From Enhygromyxa salina (GTDB taxonomy: Bacteria; Myxococcota_A; Polyangia; Nannocystales; Nannocystaceae): 64,000 nt of DNA. Numbering within the stretch: the first letter of the stretch is position 1; each line of letters opens with the position of its first letter. The notes beneath the pieces were generated by a model. That model was not told the DNA's origin. It saw only the letters and a program-made list of their open reading frames with translations, and ran no database searches. Both the position numbers and the translations under genes were made by a program. This document shows, piece by piece, positions 5,902-14,906 of this stretch. The stretch is from positions 62,001-126,000 of the forward strand of contig NZ_PVNK01000165.1 in NCBI RefSeq assembly GCF_002994615.1, given 5' to 3'.

Positions 5902-7819
5902 GACGAAAGATCGGGCCGTCCTTGCAGACGAAGTAGGGGCCGTACTGGCAGCGGCCGCAAAACCCCGCGGCGCACTTCATGTTGCGCTCGATCGAGACGA
6001 AGCGGTGGGACTTGGGCACGCCAGCTTCGTCGAGCAAGAACAGGACCTGGCGCATCATCACCTCGGGCCCGCAGATGAAGTAGCGGCCGTCGAGGGGCAG
6101 CTCCTTGCGACGCAGGAGCCGGGTGACGAAGCCGATGTTGCCGAGCCAGCGCCGCGACGCCTGGTCGACGGTCACGCTCACGTCGCAGCTCGGGAGCGAG
6201 TCCCAGGCCAGGAGCTCGGTGTCGTACAAGATGTCGGCCGCCGAGCGGGCGCCGTAGAACAGGCGCACGGCCGGGTAGTCGTCGGGGTTGGCGGCGAGCT
6301 GCTGCATCGCGCTGCGCAGCGGCGTGAGCCCGACGCCGCCCGCGATCAGCGTGAGCGGGTGGTCCTTGGCCAGCTCGATCGGCCAGCGCGATCCGAACGG
6401 ACCGCGCACGCCGAGGCGCTGGCCGGGCCGGAGCTCGGACAGGGCCTTGGTGGCCCGGCCGACCCCGCGAAGGGTGTGCTCGACGAAGTCCTCGCCCGAG
6501 CCGCTGACCGAGATCGGCACGTCGCCGATCGCGGGCAGCGAGAGCATGTTGAACTGGCCGGGCTCCTCGCGGACCGCGGTCGTCCGCTCGATCACGAGGG
6601 TCACGGTGTCTGGGGTCTCGGGCTGGACCTCGAGCACGCGGGCGGGCGCGGGGACCAGCGGATCGTCCTCGCGCGGCCACCAGACCTGGGGCCTCGGCAG
6701 CTCGATCGCGGGCTTGGGATCCTGGCTGCGGATCGCGCTCAGCTCCTCGGTCACGTCGATGCCGACCGGACACCAGGCGATGCAGCGCCCACAGCCGACG
6801 CAGCCCGAGGCGTCGAACTGCGAGGTCCACGACGCGAACTTGTGGGTCAGCCACTGGCGATAGCGATCGGCGATCGCCGGGCGAAACACGGCCCCGTGGA
6901 TCGTCGAGTGGTCCTGGCCAAAGCACGAGTCCCAGCTGCGCTCGCGGGCGGTCTCGGCGTTTGCGAGCAGCGAGACATCTTTGACGTCGAAGCAAAAGCA
7001 GGTCGGGCAGACCTGCGTACAGTTGCCGCACGCGAGGCAGCGCTCGGCGACCTCGGTCCAGCGGGGGTGATCGAGGTTGCCGAACAAGAGCCCGGGCAGG
7101 CCCTCGGTGTCGAGCTCGCGGCCCATGGTCTGGCGACAGCTGTCGAGGCCGGCGTCGCGGGCGGTGAGCTCGGCGTCGGCGGCCGCGCGCGCGTCGAGGC
7201 GCTGGACCAGCGCGGCCCCGGCCTCGGTCTCGGCCTCGACCACGAAGCCCCCGTCGAGCTCGGTCAGGCACAGGTCGTAGCCCGGCCCGACCCGGGGGCC
7301 CGTGCCCATCGAGGCGCAAAAGCAGAGCTCGCCGGCCTCGACGCAGTTGACCGCGATGATCAGGCAGGCCTCGCGGCGGGCGGCGTAGCGGTGATCGACG
7401 AAGGGCCCGCGCACGAACACGCGATCTTGGAGCTCGATCGCCGCGAGCTCGCAGGCCCGGACGCCGATGAAGGCCGTCGGCGGCGGGTCTGCACGGGCGG
7501 CGCTGAAGCGGATGTCGTCGCCGTCGCGGCGGATCTGGACCAGGGGCTCGCGGGCCGGGAACAGGCGCTGCTTCCACGAGTGGGGCCCGACCGCGAAGCC
7601 GAAGATCGCGTCGTCGTCGCGGCGGCGGAGGCGGTAGCGGCCCGGGGCCTGCTCGTCGGTCCAACCGACAGGGAGCTCGTCGACGCCCTCGATCTCGTCA
7701 TAGATGATCGCCGCGCCGTCGACCGTGGGGCCGATCAGTCGATAGCCGTCGCCGCGGATCAGCGCGAGCAGGTGGCCGAGCTCGTCGCGCTCGAGCCAGT
7801 GTGCGGGCGGCGGGGTCAC
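5861..7819 (-). CDS. Hydrogenase beta+gamma fused subunit (iron-sulfur + FAD/NAD(P) diaphorase)
   Basis: A 652-residue protein combining two subunits that are separate genes in characterised group 3b hydrogenases. Residues 1-375 are the beta subunit: two [4Fe-4S] motifs, CLACGNCTQVCP (C261, C264, C267, C271) and CVGCGRCIAWCP (C340, C343, C346, C350). Residues about 390-652 are the gamma subunit: flavin-binding EPGQFNMLSLPAIGDVPIS, nucleotide-binding IAGGVGLTPLRS at 492-503, and a C-terminal cysteine set (C616, C621, C624, C632) for a [2Fe-2S] cluster. The linker between the domains is short and proline-rich. The GTG start at 7819 overlaps the upstream TGA (GTGA); the longer frame to 7999 is antisense-like and rejected. 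Role: electron transfer between the Ni-Fe module and NAD(P)H. Confidence 0.88.
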   Translation of the reverse strand: MTPPPAHWLERDELGHLLALIRGDGYRLIGPTVDGAAIIYDEIEGVDELPVGWTDEQAPGRYRLRRRDDDAIFGFAVGPHSWKQRLFPAREPLVQIRRDGDDIRFSAARADPPPTAFIGVRACELAAIELQDRVFVRGPFVDHRYAARREACLIIAVNCVEAGELCFCASMGTGPRVGPGYDLCLTELDGGFVVEAETEAGAALVQRLDARAAADAELTARDAGLDSCRQTMGRELDTEGLPGLLFGNLDHPRWTEVAERCLACGNCTQVCPTCFCFDVKDVSLLANAETARERSWDSCFGQDHSTIHGAVFRPAIADRYRQWLTHKFASWTSQFDASGCVGCGRCIAWCPVGIDVTEELSAIRSQDPKPAIELPRPQVWWPREDDPLVPAPARVLEVQPETPDTVTLVIERTTAVREEPGQFNMLSLPAIGDVPISVSGSGEDFVEHTLRGVGRATKALSELRPGQRLGVRGPFGSRWPIELAKDHPLTLIAGGVGLTPLRSAMQQLAANPDDYPAVRLFYGARSAADILYDTELLAWDSLPSCDVSVTVDQASRRWLGNIGFVTRLLRRKELPLDGRYFICGPEVMMRQVLFLLDEAGVPKSHRFVSIERNMKCAAGFCGRCQYGPYFVCKDGPIFRHDHIDFIFGQPGF

Positions 7820-8271
7820 TGGCGGTACGAGTCCATCAGTTGGAGCCAGGTGTCGTGGAGGCGCTCGGCGACGGTCTCGAAGGTCCGGTGCATGACCCGA
7901 TAGCCGAGCTCGCGGTCTTGTTCGTAGAGGTCGAGGAGCGCGGCCCCGCGCAGGACGATCAGGGTCGTGTCCTTGACCGCGCGGGCCGTGGCCAGCCACC
8001 GCGCCTGGGGCAGCAGCGCCGACCAGCCGAGGATCTCGCCGACGGACACGGTGCAGACCGGCAGCTCCCCGCGCCCGGGGACCGACACCGCGATCGACAC
8101 CCGACCCTCGGCCACGGCCCGGATCGAGTTGGCTGGCCCTTGCTCCTCGACCACGATATCGCCGGTCTTGACCCGCTCGATCGAGGCGATCGCGGCGATT
8201 CGCTCGAGCTGCCCGTCGTCGAGGTCACACAGCAGCCGGATCTTGCGAAGGGCCTGCTTCATCCAGGCCAA
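7816..8271 (-). CDS. Cyclic nucleotide-binding domain protein, first gene of the hydrogenase operon
   Basis: A 151-residue single cNMP-binding (CAP_ED) domain: LLCDLDDGQLERIAAIASIERVKTGDIVVEEQG, then VAEGRVSIAV and VGEILGWSALLPQARWLATARA in place of the GE.fGe.al......atv.a phosphate-binding cassette. There is no DNA-binding helix-turn-helix, so it is a sensor or scaffold domain rather than a CRP regulator. It starts with TTG at 8271, preceded by GGAG six bases upstream; the ATG at 8262 is the alternative. It is translationally coupled (GTGA) to the fused hydrogenase subunit, suggesting the domain modulates or joins the enzyme. cNMP binding itself is inferred from the fold. Confidence 0.8.
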   Translation of the reverse strand: MAWMKQALRKIRLLCDLDDGQLERIAAIASIERVKTGDIVVEEQGPANSIRAVAEGRVSIAVSVPGRGELPVCTVSVGEILGWSALLPQARWLATARAVKDTTLIVLRGAALLDLYEQDRELGYRVMHRTFETVAERLHDTWLQLMDSYRQ

Positions 8272-8448
8272 AGCCTATCTCCAAGAGCCCCTCGAGGTGG
8301 GCCCGGCGCTTCGGCAAAGATCGCGCCGTCGCGTGTCAGTCGTGTCCGCAACGACGCCGAGGGCGAGGCCCACGCCGTCGCGAGCCGCGGGGGCGGGTCG
8401 CGGCTGGTGTGCCTCGCAACGAGCCCGATTGGCTCGCCCGCCGGGTCT

Positions 8449-10161
8449 TCAGCCTGCCAGGCAGACCTGGTCGGCTCGGTCGCTCGAGCAGATTCGGCCC
8501 TCGAACACCGGCGCGATGCCAGCGTCGCCAGCGGCCGTGAGCGCGGCGACGACCCGCTCGACGAGGTCGGCGCCGTTGTTGGCGTGCTCGACCTTCATCG
8601 AGGGCTTCAGCATCAGGTAGCCGTCCTGGTCCGAGCCCGGCGTGATCCCGAGCAAGAACTCGGTCGCGACGACCCTGTACTTGCGCTTGGGCTCGATCGC
8701 CTCGCGGTCGGGCAGCAGGACCGCGCCCGTGGCCGTCTGCGCGCCGACGTCGTGGCGGTAGGCGAGGCCGGCGATCTGCAGCCAGTGCCCGGCCGCGCTC
8801 CAGTTTTCGACCGAGCGATCGAGGACCTGCTGGAGCGTCGCGCCGTCGATCTCGATCAGCTGCATGCTGATCGGGTACGCGAAGGTCTCCTCGACGATCC
8901 GGCGGGTGATCTCGGTCCCGGCGGCGATGTCCTGGTTGAGCCTCAGGCTGCCGGAGTTGAGGATCGCGAGGTCGGCCTCGGGGAAGGTCGCGAGCATCTG
9001 GTCGACGGCCCAGTCGCCGAAGTTGGTCTCGTACCTGCGGATCTCGGTCTCTTCGGCGATCAGGTCGGTGCCCGCGACCGTGAGCTTCTCGTCGAGGCAC
9101 CCGGGCTCGGCGCCCTTGCTCGCGCAAAACAGCTGGGCGTGCTCGGCGAGGAGGCCGTCGACGATCGCCGAGACGGCGGGGTCGGGCTCGGGCTGGCCCG
9201 GGCCGAGGACTTCGCTGTCGACGCCCGCGCTGAGCTGCCAGCCGACCTCGCCGCTGGCGTCGACCCAGATCTCGACGGCCCGGACGCGGACGCCGTCGGC
9301 GTCACCTTTGAGGACCGCGCGGGGGCCCGTCTGCTCGCCGCCTTCGTAGACGGTCATGAGGTCGTGGTCGTGGCCGCCGAGGATCAGATCGGGGCCCGCG
9401 TCGCCGAGCTCGTCGAGGATCCGCTGGTCGTCGTCGACGTCGAGGTGGGTCAGCGCGAGCACCACCTCTGCGCCCTGCTCGCGCAGCTGCTCGGTCGCCG
9501 CCCGGGCCTCCTCGACGTATTCGCCCCGGATCTCGTCGACGTACTCGGGCTCTTGCTTGGCGACCGTCAGCGAGAACAGCCCGACCTCGACCCCGCCGAG
9601 GGTCAGCAGCGAGGCGTCGACGAGGTGCGGGGCCGAGACCGCGGGCTGACCGTCGATCGTCGCCCACTCGATCGTCGTGTCGAGCCAGGTGAACTGGCTG
9701 CCCTCGACCCGCTTGTCGAGGATCTTCTTGGCGTCGTCGAGCGCGCCCTTGTCGAACTCGTGGTTGCCGAAGGTCGCGATCAGGCGGGCGTCGAAGCCCT
9801 CGGTGTCGCCGTCGAGGGCGTTGAGCACCGTGATCATCTGGGCGCCCTCGAACTCGCGCGAGAGCAGCGAGGGAAACAGCGCGTCGCCAGCGTGGGTCAC
9901 GAGCACCGCGTCGCAGTCACGCTCGAGCTGGGTGCGTACGCTGCGGATCCGGGCGAGGCCGCCGCGGCCGTCGGCGAGGCCCTCGATGCGGTAGATGTCG
10001 TTGAGGTGGAGCACCCGGAAGCGGCGGCTGCCGTCGGGCTGGAGGCCGCAGGCCTGGGCGCTGGGCGCTGGCGCGTCGGGGGGGACGGACTCGGGCGGGG
10101 GCTTGCCGCAGGCCGTCGCAGACAGGAACAGCCCGAGGGCGACGAGGTGCCGGCGCTTCAT
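8449..10161 (-). CDS. UshA-like 5'-nucleotidase/metallophosphoesterase lipoprotein
   Basis: A 570-residue exported protein. The N-terminus MKRRHLVALGLFLSATAC is a lipoprotein signal with lipobox ending at Cys18. The calcineurin-like metallophosphoesterase domain follows (residues about 48-320): LHLNDIY, HAGDALF, ATFGNHEFDKG and GGHDHDLM carry the expected metal ligands (Asp, Asp, Asn-His, His-x-His). The C-terminal 5'-nucleotidase domain includes NSGSLRLNQDIAAG and FAYPISMQLIEIDGATLQQ. UshA/CpdB-type enzymes hydrolyse extracellular nucleotides for phosphate and nucleoside recovery. The gene stands alone between the hydrogenase operon and an unrelated gene. Confidence 0.9.
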   Translation of the reverse strand: MKRRHLVALGLFLSATACGKPPPESVPPDAPAPSAQACGLQPDGSRRFRVLHLNDIYRIEGLADGRGGLARIRSVRTQLERDCDAVLVTHAGDALFPSLLSREFEGAQMITVLNALDGDTEGFDARLIATFGNHEFDKGALDDAKKILDKRVEGSQFTWLDTTIEWATIDGQPAVSAPHLVDASLLTLGGVEVGLFSLTVAKQEPEYVDEIRGEYVEEARAATEQLREQGAEVVLALTHLDVDDDQRILDELGDAGPDLILGGHDHDLMTVYEGGEQTGPRAVLKGDADGVRVRAVEIWVDASGEVGWQLSAGVDSEVLGPGQPEPDPAVSAIVDGLLAEHAQLFCASKGAEPGCLDEKLTVAGTDLIAEETEIRRYETNFGDWAVDQMLATFPEADLAILNSGSLRLNQDIAAGTEITRRIVEETFAYPISMQLIEIDGATLQQVLDRSVENWSAAGHWLQIAGLAYRHDVGAQTATGAVLLPDREAIEPKRKYRVVATEFLLGITPGSDQDGYLMLKPSMKVEHANNGADLVERVVAALTAAGDAGIAPVFEGRICSSDRADQVCLAG

Positions 10162-10200
10162 GCCGCGAGTGTAGCGTCCGATGTGGAGACGGCGCAGGGA

Positions 10201-10335
10201 TCAGAGCTCGAACACGCGGATCCAGGCGTGGCTCTCCTGTTGGCCCGCTATCACGAGGTCGCGGTCGCCATCAACCGCGACGCCCCGAACATCGCCGCCG
10301 AGACCACCGGGCTCGAAGTCGGCGCGGTCAGCAGT
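10201..10335 (-). pseudogene. Orphan C-terminal fragment of a secreted repeat protein
   Basis: About 45 in-frame codons ending in TGA read DRADFEPGGLGGDVRGVAVD, then GDRDLVIAGQQESHAWIRVFEL. This is the typical last repeat of myxobacterial secreted beta-propeller-like lipoproteins (..v.G.a.D..Gd..vaG......aWi..f). The frame has no start of its own and upstream runs antisense-like through the next gene, so it appears to be the truncated tail of a deleted gene. Family assignment is by resemblance only. Confidence 0.35.
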
Positions 10336-10954
10336 CGTCCAGGATTTCGAACTCGACGTGGTCGGGGATCCGAAACGACCAGCGCCACTCGTCACCTTGA
10401 ACGCTCGCCGCGACCGTGGCGAGGCCGGGATTGGGTGCGCCGCGCTGTTCGGCTCGCCGCCAGACCTCCTCCACGGAGCAGCGAGGGGGCTCTGAGGACT
10501 GCTGTTTGAGCCCCTCGGGACACCGGACCGGAGCACTATTGGTTCGCACGAGGTTGCGCGAGCGAGCCGAGCCGCGACCGACGGTGTAGGCGAAGCAGGC
10601 GTACTTGGGCGTGCTCGGACTGGGCGGCGCGCCGGGAATCGTGCTCTCGGCAGGTGGAGACGACTCGCCGCTGGCCAGGGCTTCCGACCGAAACACGAGG
10701 CGCCAGCCAGAGTCCCCGGGATTCGGCAGGTCGGCGACCCCGTCCGGGCGAACGTAGTACCCCTCGATGACGCTCAGCTCCGCGTCGTCAGCCCACGTTC
10801 GAGCCTTCCCGTTCGCTTTGGCGATCCAATGGTCGGCGGGATGCTCGAATTGACGAGACGACCACCAAAACCACCCGCCGAGCCCACCAACGAAGAGCAC
10901 GAGGAAGGCCCCGGGGATGAGATAGGTATTGAGCCGTTCCCTGTTCTTCGTCAT
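10328..10954 (-). CDS. Membrane-anchored protein of unknown function
   Basis: A 208-residue protein with a single N-terminal membrane segment (YLIPGAFLVLFVGGLGGWFWW, about residues 11-31) and the rest predicted outside the membrane. The body contains a Ser/Pro-rich stretch around residue 100 and four cysteines (including YACFAYTVG, VRCPEG, PRCSVEE and the C-terminal DDC), suitable for disulfides. No family was recognised. It starts at ATG 10954 and has no close neighbour on the same strand except the remnant it overlaps at its 3' end. GC content is slightly lower than that of neighbouring genes. Confidence 0.6.
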   Translation of the reverse strand: MTKNRERLNTYLIPGAFLVLFVGGLGGWFWWSSRQFEHPADHWIAKANGKARTWADDAELSVIEGYYVRPDGVADLPNPGDSGWRLVFRSEALASGESSPPAESTIPGAPPSPSTPKYACFAYTVGRGSARSRNLVRTNSAPVRCPEGLKQQSSEPPRCSVEEVWRRAEQRGAPNPGLATVAASVQGDEWRWSFRIPDHVEFEILDDC

Positions 10955-11079
10955 CGGGCTGCGGGTCTGTATACCGGGTCTGTAACGGACTGTCGAACGA
11001 GCGACGGCAGAGGGGGTCCCCCCCCCGCGGCGTTTCCCTACCGCTTCGAGGCCAACGACTACTCGCGCGGGCCGATGGG

Positions 11080-13584
11080 CTACGGCATGGGTAAATTGCA
11101 GAACTCCAGATCGCCCTCGAACAAGCCATGGAAGTCTGACAGCGCAGCTTCCCTCGATATGTTCGACTGATCGCAGAGCTCCTCGAGGCGCCGCTCGACC
11201 TCACGCACGAACGAGCTCTCGCGAGCCGGGAAGGGGGCGGCGAGCTCGACGATTCTCGCGTACGCACCGACGGCGAGCTCGGGTGTCTGCCTGGCAGCAG
11301 CGGCGTCCCCGAGTCGTCGTAGGACCTGTGCGAGGTCGGCCGGGTATTGGCCGGGGTTTCCTTCGAGGGGCACTTCGAGCACGCGCGCGGCGTCTAGGAG
11401 GGTGGCCACGACCGCCTGCGGGTCGAGCTCCTCGAGGTAGCCTGCGAGAGTCTGCAGCGTCTGGGCTAGCTCGCTCGAAGACCACCACGGGCCTCCGTCC
11501 TGGATCACCGCGCGGTAGACATCCACAGCCTCTCGCAGCGCCGCGACAGCCCCCTCACCGTGGCCGAGGGCCCAGCGGATCTTTGCGAGCTCGGTGAGCG
11601 ACTGAGCGTAGGTGCCATAGGGTGCCTTTGCGTTTTGTTTGGCGCACAGCTGCGTGGCCTCGAGCGCAGCCTCGAGCGCGTCGTCGAGCGCGCCCTCCGT
11701 GAGCAGCCGGTCCGCCCATGACAGGAGCTCCTGCGGCCAGGTGGATGCATGGACTGCACGCCGAATATCGATGGATCGAGCGGCTGCTTCGCGCGCACGC
11801 TCGGCCAGACCAAGCTCGGTGTAGCACTCGTCGAACAGATTCCAGAGATCGAAGCGAAGCGCGCGATCCTGCTCGGGTGGGACCTCGCGCAAGACCTCGA
11901 GGGCCTCCTCGGCGGTAATGAGGGCCTCCTCGTGGTGACCTCGCGCTTGCAGCACCTGACCTCGAAGTACGAGCAACGGACCGAGTCGCGCAGGGGGCGA
12001 ATCCGATCCTCGGGACAGCGTGATGGCCTCGTCGACGACGAGGGCCGCCTCATCGTGATGGCCAAGTAGGTGCAGTGAAGCGCCCAGGCGCGCGAGCGCG
12101 TCTGAGAGGAGCCCGGGGACGGGAGGGGCGAGCGATCGGGCGACCGACACCGCCTCGCGCGACAAGCGGAGCTCATCCTCGGGTTCGTCCGTGGTCTCGG
12201 CGGCGGCGATGAGCGCGTCGACAAGGCCAGTCCGGGGGGGAACCCGAGATTCCGCGCGGTAGAGCGAGGCGCTCTCGAGCAGCAGGCAGTTCGAGTTCGT
12301 CCGCCTGCCGAACGCGTACAACGCACGCGCGAGCGCGTGATGGTCCGGCCGCTCGAGGAGTCCCCAATCGAGCGTCAGCTCGCCGCGCATGGGCTCCCGT
12401 ACACGACCCCCGTCGTGGCTCGTCGCGACCCAAAACGAGTGCTCCCTCGCTCCACGGAGCTTCAGCCTCTGCCGCACCGACGCCAGCCCGAGGTGGCGCC
12501 AGTATTCGATCACCGACGCCAACACCCCGAGGTGACGGAGCCGATCCTGGAAGCGCCGGACGGTCGCGTCCATGACCTCACGCCACGCTGCTCGCTCGCG
12601 CCTGCGGAGGTCCACGAATGAGCGCTCGATCATGGACCGAAGCTGCTCGTCCGTGAGTGGCGCGATCGTGGGATCCTCCGCGTTGGCGTCGAGCACCGGC
12701 GCCAACAGGCGGCACTCGCCGATCTGTTCGTCGAGCGAGGCCCACTCGCAGGCCGTGAGTGGTGCGGTGACGACGACGTGAAGCGCGGCGGCCTCCGACA
12801 GCCGGCGGATCCCCTCGACCAGCTCGCCGTCCCCCGTGAGGAGCGCGTTGGCGAGCACGAGCAGCAGCGAGGGCAGCAACGTGGGCACCTGGTCGTGACA
12901 TCCGCGTTCACGCAGTCGAGCGAGCTGCCAGCCACACCACGTGGTAGCCCGCAGCGGCTGATCTTCGCGGGTATACGCCAGCTTGCGGGCTCGTGCGGCG
13001 AGGACCCAGTCTAGCGCAGGCCTGCGACCACTTGCGTCGAGGATGTCGATGTCCGGTATGTCACGGCACGATGCCGCAGCCTCGATCTGGACCTGGCAAA
13101 GCAACTGTTCTTCCGCATACACCTCCGGTCGAACGGCCAACTCTTGGTCGAGAACGACGGTCGCCTGCGAACGCCAGGCGACAAAGTCGGGCGCTTGCCG
13201 CAAGAGCTCTTCGTAGAAATCCTCGGGGATCCAGAAGATCACCGGGCCTGCCAACACCTCGAGGCGATCCCGGTTGAGGTTCAGGCGCGCCGCAGAGTCC
13301 CTGGCGACCGACCGGGACATCCGCTCAAAGCCATGCACGAGGTGGAGGACCCCGCGTGGTTGCTCGGGAGCGAGTAGCCCGTCAAGTCCATCGAGGTGCA
13401 GGCCGTGCCAGCACGGCGCCCCAAAGCGCTGCAGCTCGGTCGCAACTCGGGTGAGGCCGGGGCGGGCGAAGGCTCCCCTGCCCAGCAACAAAAAGATCTC
13501 GAAGCCGGCGTCGAACTCCAGGGCGATCTCCAGTCGCTTGAACCACAGCGACGTCTTGATCCCCGAGGCGCTCCTTGCTCTCAT
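11080..13584 (-). CDS. TPR-repeat protein coupled to an upstream ATPase
   Basis: An 834-residue soluble protein. The N-terminal region (about 1-170) contains ARLNLNRDRLEVLAGPVIFW, then EDFYEELLRQAPDFVAWRSQ, a motif set I associate with NLR/STAND-like multi-domain proteins of bacteria (RD.l....PvvfWl.....l...APDf..WRs). The middle (170-430) is Arg- and Leu-rich and unrecognised. From about 480 to the end there are many degenerate tetratricopeptide helices (for example LVLRGQVLQARGHHEEALIT, LAKIRWALGHGEGAVAALRE). The start ATG at 13584 overlaps the stop of the ATPase gene as ATGA, so the two are made together. A role as target-sensing or effector-binding partner of the ATPase is inference. Confidence 0.75.
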   Translation of the reverse strand: MRARSASGIKTSLWFKRLEIALEFDAGFEIFLLLGRGAFARPGLTRVATELQRFGAPCWHGLHLDGLDGLLAPEQPRGVLHLVHGFERMSRSVARDSAARLNLNRDRLEVLAGPVIFWIPEDFYEELLRQAPDFVAWRSQATVVLDQELAVRPEVYAEEQLLCQVQIEAAASCRDIPDIDILDASGRRPALDWVLAARARKLAYTREDQPLRATTWCGWQLARLRERGCHDQVPTLLPSLLLVLANALLTGDGELVEGIRRLSEAAALHVVVTAPLTACEWASLDEQIGECRLLAPVLDANAEDPTIAPLTDEQLRSMIERSFVDLRRRERAAWREVMDATVRRFQDRLRHLGVLASVIEYWRHLGLASVRQRLKLRGAREHSFWVATSHDGGRVREPMRGELTLDWGLLERPDHHALARALYAFGRRTNSNCLLLESASLYRAESRVPPRTGLVDALIAAAETTDEPEDELRLSREAVSVARSLAPPVPGLLSDALARLGASLHLLGHHDEAALVVDEAITLSRGSDSPPARLGPLLVLRGQVLQARGHHEEALITAEEALEVLREVPPEQDRALRFDLWNLFDECYTELGLAERAREAAARSIDIRRAVHASTWPQELLSWADRLLTEGALDDALEAALEATQLCAKQNAKAPYGTYAQSLTELAKIRWALGHGEGAVAALREAVDVYRAVIQDGGPWWSSSELAQTLQTLAGYLEELDPQAVVATLLDAARVLEVPLEGNPGQYPADLAQVLRRLGDAAAARQTPELAVGAYARIVELAAPFPARESSFVREVERRLEELCDQSNISREAALSDFHGLFEGDLEFCNLPMP

Positions 13585-14906
13585 GTTCGGTGCAAGTCAA
13601 TGAGTGGGTTGGGCGAAAACCACATGTCACCATTTGCGTACGGAATCGCATAGTTCCACAGCAAGAGCTCGTGCGAGACCTGGCCCCCCTGCGGTTCCCC
13701 GTTGGCATCAATGTACTCGAGCTCTTTGCGGCGTATGCCGGTCATGGTGATCTCGAATTCCTTGCGCCACTCCTCACATGCACTGCGCGCGATGGTTTCG
13801 TCGACGACGGGCGCTTCGGCCATGCCCGCGATCTTCGCCGCCTCGCGCACGAGCTGCAGCAGCTGCCGGGTGAGGCCGCCAGATTTGGTGACCAGCAGCT
13901 CGAGCGCGTCTTCGGCGATCGCCCGCGAGATGTCGACGCCTGCAGCGCCGCAGCGGCGCGCGATGATCCCCCGGGCGGCGGCCCGGCCCGCCTCGACCTG
14001 CTCGGGCGCAGCTCGTCGATGTGGTGACGTTGGCTCGGCAACGACCAGATTGGCGAGCCTCGCGCGATCGAAGTAGTTTGCAGCGGCGCTCCATTCCGCC
14101 GCCAACATCAGCGTGACGGGGCCGGTGTAGACGAGCGGCGCCCGGGGCTTCGCCAGGACGCGACTGGTGGCGAAGAGATCACGTATCGAGTCGATCTTCG
14201 TCAGCTTGTCGAGTCCGTCGACGAGCACGAGCGGTGCACGGATCTGTGCGACGTCGGCCAGGATCTGATCGACGGCCCACACGAGCTTGTCGAGGGCTGG
14301 ATCTCCGTCTTTGACCGGGCGGGTCAGACCCCCGAGCTTCGGCCGTCCGATGGGGACCTGGACCGCGCCAGTCACCGCACGAGCTGCTCCGAGCGCAGAC
14401 TTTACCGCCCCACTCGCGCCCGGGGCGAGCAAGTCGAAAGCTAGCAATGTCACGCCCTCGACGAGGTCGGCGACTTCTACGTTGTGCTTGTCCTCCAGGA
14501 GTCCGGCGAATATCGTCGTGAGGTGCTTCTTGAGGGCTGGGTCGACCTGATGGCCGAACTGGTTCTGCGCGGTCCGGACCGCGGCCGCGCCGATACAAAA
14601 CAGGATCTCGGCAGCGCTCACCTCGTCGATTCGCGCCGATGCGCGCCAAAGATCGACACCCACGACGAGGTAGCTGTCGTGCAAGATCTCCGCGAGCTTG
14701 GTGAGCTCCGTGCTCTTTCCGGTCCCCACGGAGCCACAGATGATCCACTTGCCTTGCTCGTCAAACCCGCCTTCGAGCGAGTTTGCGATCCTGCGCGCGG
14801 CGGAGTCAGGGCGCTCGACGAACAGGTTGAGTTCATCGATATGGAGCCGCTCTTTTGGGTCGCAGACCTTGTAGAGCCGACGCCAGGCGTCGCGAGTCTG
14901 ACTCAT
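13581..14906 (-). CDS. P-loop ATPase (STAND/AAA-like), first gene of an ATPase-TPR pair
   Basis: A 441-residue protein. A Walker A motif GSVGTGKST lies at residues 58-66 and a Walker B PLVLVDGLDKL at 225-235. Downstream, FATSRVLAKPRAPLVYTGPV resembles sensor 1, and VTKSGGLTRQLLQLVREAAK at about 360-380 resembles the winged-helix/arginine-finger end of STAND and Cdc6-like ATPases. The C-terminus ends in LLLWNYAIPYANGDMWFSPN, conserved-looking but unassigned. No signal peptide or membrane segment. It begins at ATG 14906 beside an 800-base stretch without a clear gene, which presumably contains the promoter. With the coupled TPR gene it forms a self-contained two-gene unit; a stress or anti-phage function is only a hypothesis. 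Confidence 0.78.
   Translation of the reverse strand: MSQTRDAWRRLYKVCDPKERLHIDELNLFVERPDSAARRIANSLEGGFDEQGKWIICGSVGTGKSTELTKLAEILHDSYLVVGVDLWRASARIDEVSAAEILFCIGAAAVRTAQNQFGHQVDPALKKHLTTIFAGLLEDKHNVEVADLVEGVTLLAFDLLAPGASGAVKSALGAARAVTGAVQVPIGRPKLGGLTRPVKDGDPALDKLVWAVDQILADVAQIRAPLVLVDGLDKLTKIDSIRDLFATSRVLAKPRAPLVYTGPVTLMLAAEWSAAANYFDRARLANLVVAEPTSPHRRAAPEQVEAGRAAARGIIARRCGAAGVDISRAIAEDALELLVTKSGGLTRQLLQLVREAAKIAGMAEAPVVDETIARSACEEWRKEFEITMTGIRRKELEYIDANGEPQGGQVSHELLLWNYAIPYANGDMWFSPNPLIDLHRT

Noticed and set aside
7801-10509. A 902-codon plus-strand frame
   Set aside because: Antisense to the CNMP-binding protein and nucleotidase genes, whose domains are clear on the minus strand.
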